Shown piece after piece: positions 57,501 to 64,000 of a stretch of DNA of 64,000 nucleotides (its first letter is position 1; every line of letters starts with the position of its first letter). The notes below the pieces were generated by a model. It searched no databases, was not told where the DNA came from, and was given only the letters and a program-made list of their open reading frames with translations. Source of the DNA: Procambarus clarkii (Eukaryota; Arthropoda; Malacostraca; Decapoda; Cambaridae). The position numbers were made by a program, and so were the translations under genes. Where the stretch lies: NCBI RefSeq assembly GCF_040958095.1, contig NC_091193.1:34227195-34291194 (forward strand). The letters are read 5' to 3'.

Positions 57501-60500
57501 TGAGAATACGTGCAGAGAGCCAGAATTTGGCTCCAAAATATGGCTCAGGCCTCGAAATTGGGATGTTTGGGATATTTCGAAAACTGCAGGTGAATTTGTG
57601 CAAAATGTGACTCTCTGCTGCTTTCAGTACTTGGCATATGTTGGGTTTAAAAAGTCGTAATATCAAACTGCGAACACGTGCATAGAGCCAGAATTTGGCT
57701 CCAAATTATGGCTCAGGCCTCGAAATTGGGATGTTTGGGATATTTTGAAAACTGCAGGGAGGTTTGGGACAAATGTGACCAAACGCCGCTTTCGGTACTT
57801 GGCATATGTTGGTATAAAAAAGTCGCAATTTCAAACTACGAATACGTGCAGAGAGCCAGAGTTTGGCTCCATAATATGGCTCATGCCTCGAAATTTGGAT
57901 ATTTGGGATATATTGAAAACTGCAGGGGAGTTTGTGCAAAATGTGACTCACTGCCGCTTTCTGAACTTGGCATATGTTGGGTATAAAAAGTCGTAATTTC
58001 AAACTGCGAATACGTGCAGAGAACTTGAATTTGGCTCCAAAATATGGCTCAGGCCTCGAAATATAGGTTTATTTGGGATATTTTGAAAACTGCAGGGAGG
58101 TTTGGGACAAATGTGACCAAACGCCGCTTTCAGTACTTCCCATATGTTGGGTATAAAAAGTCGTAATTTCAAACTGCGAATACGTGCAGAGAGCCAGAAT
58201 TTGGCTCCAAAATATGGCTCAGGCCTCGAAATTGGGATATTTTGGATATTTCGAAAACTGCAAGGGAATTTGTGCAAAATGTGACTCACTGCTGCATTCA
58301 GGACTTGGCATATGTTGGGTATAAAAAGTCGTAATATCAAACTGCGAATACGTGCAGAGAGCCAGAATTTACCTCCAAAATATGGCTCAGGCCTCGAAGT
58401 TGGGATATTTGCATTATTTTGAAAAATGGAGAGAAGTTTGGGCAAAATGTGACTCACTGCCACTTTCAGTACTTGGCATATGTTGGGTATAAAAAAGTCG
58501 CAACTTCAAGCTGCGAATACGTGCAGAGATCCAGAATTTGGCTCCAAAATATGGCTCAGGCCTCGAAATTGGGATATTTGGGATATTTCGAAAACTGCAG
58601 GGGGAGTTTCTGCAAAATGTGACTCACTGCCGCTTTCAGGACTTGGCATATGTTGGGTATAAATATTCGTAATATCAAACTGCGAACACGTGCATAGAGC
58701 CAGAATTTGGCTCCAAATTATGTCTCAGGCCTCGAAATTCGGATGTTTGGGATATTTTGAAAACTGCAGGGAGTTTGGGACAAATATGACCAAACGCCGC
58801 TTTCAGTACTTGGCATATGTTGGTATAAAAAAGTCGCAATTTCAAACTGCGAATACGTGCAGAGAGCCAGAATTTGGCTCCATAATATGGCTCAGGCCTC
58901 GAAATTGAGATATTTGGGATATTTTGAAAACTGCAGGGGAGTTTGTGCAAAATGTGACTCACTGCCGCTTTCAGAAATTGGCATATGTTGGGGATAAAAA
59001 GTCGTAATTTCAAACTGCGAATACGTGCAGAGAGCCAGAATTTGGCTCCAAAATATGACTCAGGCCTCGAAATTGGTAAGTTTGGGATATTTTAAAAAAC
59101 TGCAGGGGAGTTTTGGACAAATATGACCAAACGCCTCTTTCAGTACTTGGCATATGTTGGGTATAAAAATTCGTAATTTCAAATTGCGAATACGTGCATA
59201 GAGCCAGAATTTGGCTCCAAAATATGGCTCAGGCCTCGAAATTGGGATGTTTGGGATATTTAGAAAAATGCAGGGGAGTTTGTGCAAAATGTGAATCAAT
59301 GCCGATTTCAGTACATGGCATATGTTGGGTATAATAAGTCGTAATTTCAACCTGCGAATACGTGCAGAGTGCCAGAATTTGGCTCCAAAATATGGCTCAG
59401 GCCTCAATATTGGGATGTTTGGGATATTTTGAAAACTGCAGAGGGGATTGGGACAAATATGACCAAACGCCGCTTTCAGTACTTGACATATGTTGGGTAT
59501 AAAAAAGTCGCAATTTCAAGTTGCGAATACGTGCAGAGAGCCAGAATTTGGCTCCAAAATATGGCTCAGGCCTTGAAATTGGGACGTTTAAGATATTTTG
59601 AAAACTGCAGGGGAGTTTGTGCAAAATGTGACTCACTTCAGCTTTCAGTACTTGGCATATGTTGGGTATAAAAACTCGTAATATCAAACTGCGAATACGT
59701 GTAAAGAGGCAGAATTTGGCTCCAAAATATGGATCAGGCCTCGATATTGGGATATTTGGGATATTTTGAAAACTGCAGGGAGGTTTGGGACAAATGTGAC
59801 CAAACGCCGCTTTCAGTCCTTCACATATGTTGGGTATAAAAAATTCGTAATTTCAAACTGCGAATACGTGCAGAGAGCCAGAACTTGGCTCCAAAATATT
59901 GCTCAGGCCTCGAAATTGGGATATTTGGGATATTTTGAAAACTGCAGGGAGGTTTGGGACAAATGTGACCAAACGCCGCTTTCAGTACTTGCCATATGTT
60001 GGGTATAAAAAGTCGTAATTTCAAACTGCGAATACGTGCAGAGAGCCAGAATTTGGTTCCAAAATATGGCTCAGGCCTCGAAATTGGGATATTTTGGATA
60101 TTTCGAAAACTGCAGGGGAATTTGTGCAAAATGTGACTCACTGCTGCATTCAGGACTTGGCATATGTTGGGTATAAAAAGTCGTAATATCAAACTGCGAA
60201 TACGTGCAGAGAGCCAGAATTTGGCTCCAAAATATGGCTCAGGCCTCGAAGTTGGGATATTTGCGTTATTTTGAAAACTGGAGGGGAGTTTGGGCAAAAT
60301 ATGACTCACTGCCGCTTTCAGTACTTGGCATATGTTGGGTATAAAAAAGTCGCAATTTCAAGCTGCGAACACGTGCATAGAGCCAGAATTTGGCTCCAAA
60401 TTATGGCTCAGGCCTCGAAATTGGGATGTTTGGGATATTTTGAAAACTGCAGGGAGTTTGGAACAAATGTGACCAAACGCCGCTATCAGTACTTGGCATA

Positions 60501-63500
60501 TGTTGGTATAAAAAAGTCGCAATTTCAAACTGCGAAAACGTGCAGAGAGCCAGAATTTGGCTCCAAATTATGGCTCAGGCCTCGAAATTGGGATGTTTGG
60601 GATATTTTGAAAACTGCAGGGAGTTTGGGACAAATGTGACCAAACGCCGCTTTCAGTACTTGGCATATGTTGGGTATAAAAAGTCATAATTTCAAACTGC
60701 AAATACGTGCAGAGAGCCTGAATTTGGCTCCATAATATGGCTCAGGCCTCGAAATTGTGATATTTGGGATATTTTGAAAACTGCAGGGGAGTTTGTGCAA
60801 AATGTGACTCACTGCCGTTTTTAGAACTTGGCATATGTTGGGTATAAAAAGTCGTAATTTCAAACTGCGAATACGTGCAGAGAGCCAGAATTTGGCTCCA
60901 AAATATGACTCAGGCCTCGAAATTGGGAAGTTTGGGATATTTTGAAAACTGCAGGGGAGTTTGGGACAAATATGACCAAACGCCGCTTTCAGTACTTTAC
61001 ATATGTTGGGTATAAAAAAGTCGCAATTTCAAACTGCGAAAACGTGCAGAGAGCCAGAATTTGGCTCCAAAATAAGGCTCAGGCCTCGAAATGGGGATGT
61101 TTGGGATATTTTGAGAACTGCAGGGGACTTTGGGACAAATATGACCAAACGCCGCTTTCAGGACTTGGCATATGTTGGTATAAAAAAGTCGCAATTTCAA
61201 ACTACGAATACGTGCAGAGAGCCAGAATTTAACTCCAAAATATGGCTCAGGCCTCGAAATTGTGACGTTTGGGATATTTTGAAAACTGCAGGGGAGTTTG
61301 TGCAAAATGTGACTCACTGCCGCTTTCAGTACTTGGCATATGTTGGGCATAAAAATTCGTAATATCAAACTGAGAATACGTGCAGAGAGCCAGAATTTGA
61401 CTCCAAAATATGGCTCAGGCCTCGATATTGGGATATTTGGGATATTTTGAAAACTGCAGGGAGGTTTGGGACAAATGTGACCAAACGCCTCTTTCAGTCC
61501 TTCGCATATGTTGGGTATAAAAAAGTCGTAATTTCAAACTGCGAATACGTGCAGAGAGTAACAATTTGGCTCCAAAATATTGCTCATGCCTCGAAATTGG
61601 GATGTTTGGGATATTTTGAAAACTGCAGGGAAGTTTGTGCAAAATGTGAATCACTGCCATTTTCAGTACTTGGCATATGTTGGGTATAAAAAGTCGTAAT
61701 ATCAAACTGCGAATACATTCAGAGAGCCAGAATTTGGCTCCAAAATATGGCTCAGGCCTCGAAATGGGGATATTTGGGATGTTTTGAAAACTGCGGGGAG
61801 GTTTGGGACAAATGTGACCAAACGCTGCTTTCAGTACTTGGCATATGTTGGGTATAAAAAGACGTAATTTCAACTGCGAATACGTGCAGAGAACCTGAAT
61901 TTGGCTTTAAAATATGGCTCAGGCCTCGAAATTGGGATATTTGGGATATTTTGAAAACTGCAGGAAGGTTGGGGACAAATGTGACTCACTGCCGCTTTCA
62001 GTACTTGGCATATGTTGGGCATAAAAAGTCGTAATTTCAAACTGCGAATACGTGCAGAGAGCCAGAATTTGGCTCCAAAATATTGCTCATGCCTCGAAAT
62101 TGGGATGTTTGGGTTATTTTGAAAACTGCAGGGGAGTTTCTGCAAAATGTGAATCACTGCCATTTTCAGTCCTTGGCATATGTTGGGTATAAAAAGTCGT
62201 AATATCAAACTGCGAATACATGCAGAGAGCCAGAATTTGGCTCCAAAATATGACTCAGGCCTCGAAATTATGAAGTTTGGGATATTTTGAAAACTGCAAG
62301 GGAGTTTGGGACAAATATGACCAAACGCTGCTTTTAGTAAATGACATATGTTGGGTATAAAAAAGTCGCAATTGTAAACTGCGAATACGTGCAGAGTGCC
62401 AGAATTTGGCTCCAAAATATGGCTCAGGCCTCGAAATTGGGATGTTTGGGATATTTCGAAAACTGCAGGTGAATTTGTGCAAAATGTGACTCTCTGCCGC
62501 TTTCAGTACTTGGCATATGTTGGGTTTAAAAAGTCGTAATATCAAACTGCGAACACGTGCATAGAGCCAGAATTTGGCTCCAAATTATGGCTCAGGCCTC
62601 GAAATTGGGATGTTTGGGATATTTTGAAAACTGCAGGGAGGTTTGAGACAAATGTGACTAAACGCCGCTTTCAGGACTTGGCATATGTTGGTATAAAAAA
62701 GTCGCAATTTCAAACTACGAATACGTGCAGAGAGCCAGAGTTTGGCTCCATAATATGGCTCAGGCCTCGAAATTTGGATATTTGGGATATTTTGAAAACT
62801 GAAGGGGAGTTTGTGCAAAATGTGACTCACTGCCGCTTTCTGAACTTGGCATATGTTGGGGATAAAAAGTCGTAATTTCAAACTGCGAATACGTGCAGAG
62901 AGCCAGAATTTGGCTCCAAAATATGACTCAGGCCTCGAAATTGGGAAGTTTGGGATATTTTAAAAATTGCAGGGGAGTTTTGGACAAATATGACCAAACA
63001 CCGCTTTCAGTACTTGACATATGTTGGGTATAAAAAAGTCGCAATTTCAAACTGCGAAAACGTGCAGAGAGCCAGAATTTGGCTCCAAAATATGGCTCAG
63101 GCCTCGAAATTGGGATATTTGGGATATTTTGAGAACTGCAGGGGACATTGGGACATATATGACCAAACGCCGCTTTCAGTACTTGGCATATGTTGGGTAT
63201 AAAAAGTCGTAATTTCAAACTGCGAATACGTGCAGAGAACCTGAATTTGGCTCTAAAATATGGCTCAGGCCTCGAAATTGGGATATTTGGGATATTTTGA
63301 AAACTGCAGGGAGGTTTGGGACAAATGTGACCAAACGCCGCTTTCAGTACTTCCCATATGTTGGGTATAAAAAGTCGTAATTTCAAACTGCGAATACGTG
63401 CAGAGAGCCAGAATTTGGCTCCAAAATATGGCTCAGGCCTCGAAATTGGGATATTTTGGATATTTCGAAAACTGCAGGGGAATTTTTGCAAAATGTGACT

Positions 63501-64000
63501 CACTGCTGCATTCAGGACTTGGCATATGTTGGGTATAAAAAGTCGTAATATCAAACTGCGAATACGTGCAGAGAGCCAGAATTTGGCTCCAAAATATGGC
63601 TCAGGCCTCGAAGTTGGGATATTTGCATTATTTTGAAAAATGGAGAGAAGTTTGGGCAAAATGTGACTCACTGCCACTTTCAGTACTTGGCATATGTTGG
63701 GTATAAAAAAGTCGCAATTTCAAGCTGCGAATACGTGCAGAGATCCAGAATTTGGCTCCAAAATATGGCTCAGGCCTCGAAATTGGGATATTTGGGATAT
63801 TTCGAAAACTGCAGGGGGAGTTTGTGCAAAATGTGACTCACTGCCGCTTTCAGGACTTGGCATATGTTGGGTATAAATATTCGTAATATCAAACTGCGAA
63901 CACGTGCATAGAGCCAGAATTTGGCTCCAAATTATGGCTCAGGCCTCAAAATTCGGATGTTTGGGATATTTTGAAAACTGCAGGGAGTTTGGGACAAATG
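51588..64000 (+). repeat. 168-bp satellite array, block 2
   Basis: This is the same satellite and orientation as block 1, about 74 monomers, resuming mid-monomer at 'tcatatgttgggtat'. The variant mix differs: 'aaaaattcgtaatttaaaac', 'ataattaggaatttcaaac', 'aaaatcgttatatcaaactg' and many 'cagggaggtttgggacaaat' units. Local duplications include a 671-bp (four-monomer) repeat of 52780-52960 at about 53450-53630. There is also a 5214-bp repeat of about 58340-58690 at 63550-63900, and 57660-57990 repeats at about 62540-62870. It runs to the end of the window. Confidence 0.97.

Overview
This is eukaryotic, repeat-dominated DNA with no intact host gene that I can support. The retroelement and SINE sequences resemble those I associate with decapod crustacean genomes, probably crayfish-like. 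These include a tRNA-headed SINE whose body reads 'aagtacctgggagtta' and 'gacagctgctacgggctgct', a CR1/jockey-like LINE tail containing 'cctttgacaag', and a Penelope-like element ending in (TA)n. The organism assignment rests on recognition, not on a search.

Layout. (1) 1-29307 is one uninterrupted array of a ~168-bp satellite, about 174 monomers. It contains two main monomer classes and several multi-monomer duplications. (2) 29308-47045 is a patchwork of transposable elements. It holds a full-length ~6.3-kb I/Nimb-like non-LTR retrotransposon on the minus strand with a 14-bp target-site duplication. It also holds decayed CR1-like LINE pieces on both strands, two different tRNA-derived SINEs, small elements with a hammerhead-ribozyme-like stem-loop, short inverted repeats, a 17-bp and a 29-bp tandem repeat, an (AT)n microsatellite, and a 5'-truncated Penelope-like element with reverse transcriptase and GIY-YIG endonuclease. 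(3) 47066-51584 is two abutting minisatellites, an A+T-rich 21-bp unit and then a G+C-rich 22-bp unit. (4) 51588-64000 is the same 168-bp satellite in the same orientation, as different subvariants.

The long open frames in the satellite and minisatellites follow from unit length and composition. The satellite unit is exactly 56 codons, and one minus-strand frame has no consensus stop. The 22-bp unit rotates through all frames every 66 bp. The only convincing protein-coding sequences belong to transposable elements: ORF1 and ORF2 of the I-like LINE, the Penelope-like RT/GIY-YIG protein, and broken RT fragments of CR1-like LINEs.

The most informative observations are these. Nested insertions can be dated by their target-site duplications. 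The LINE's ORF2 is split by a 12-base homopolymer and carries changed endonuclease residues. One 50-bp copy of the same LINE 3' end lies 1.4 kb beyond the element. A YTGARRAT-stem-GAAA motif occurs three times in unrelated contexts. The satellite has an unusual open-frame property.
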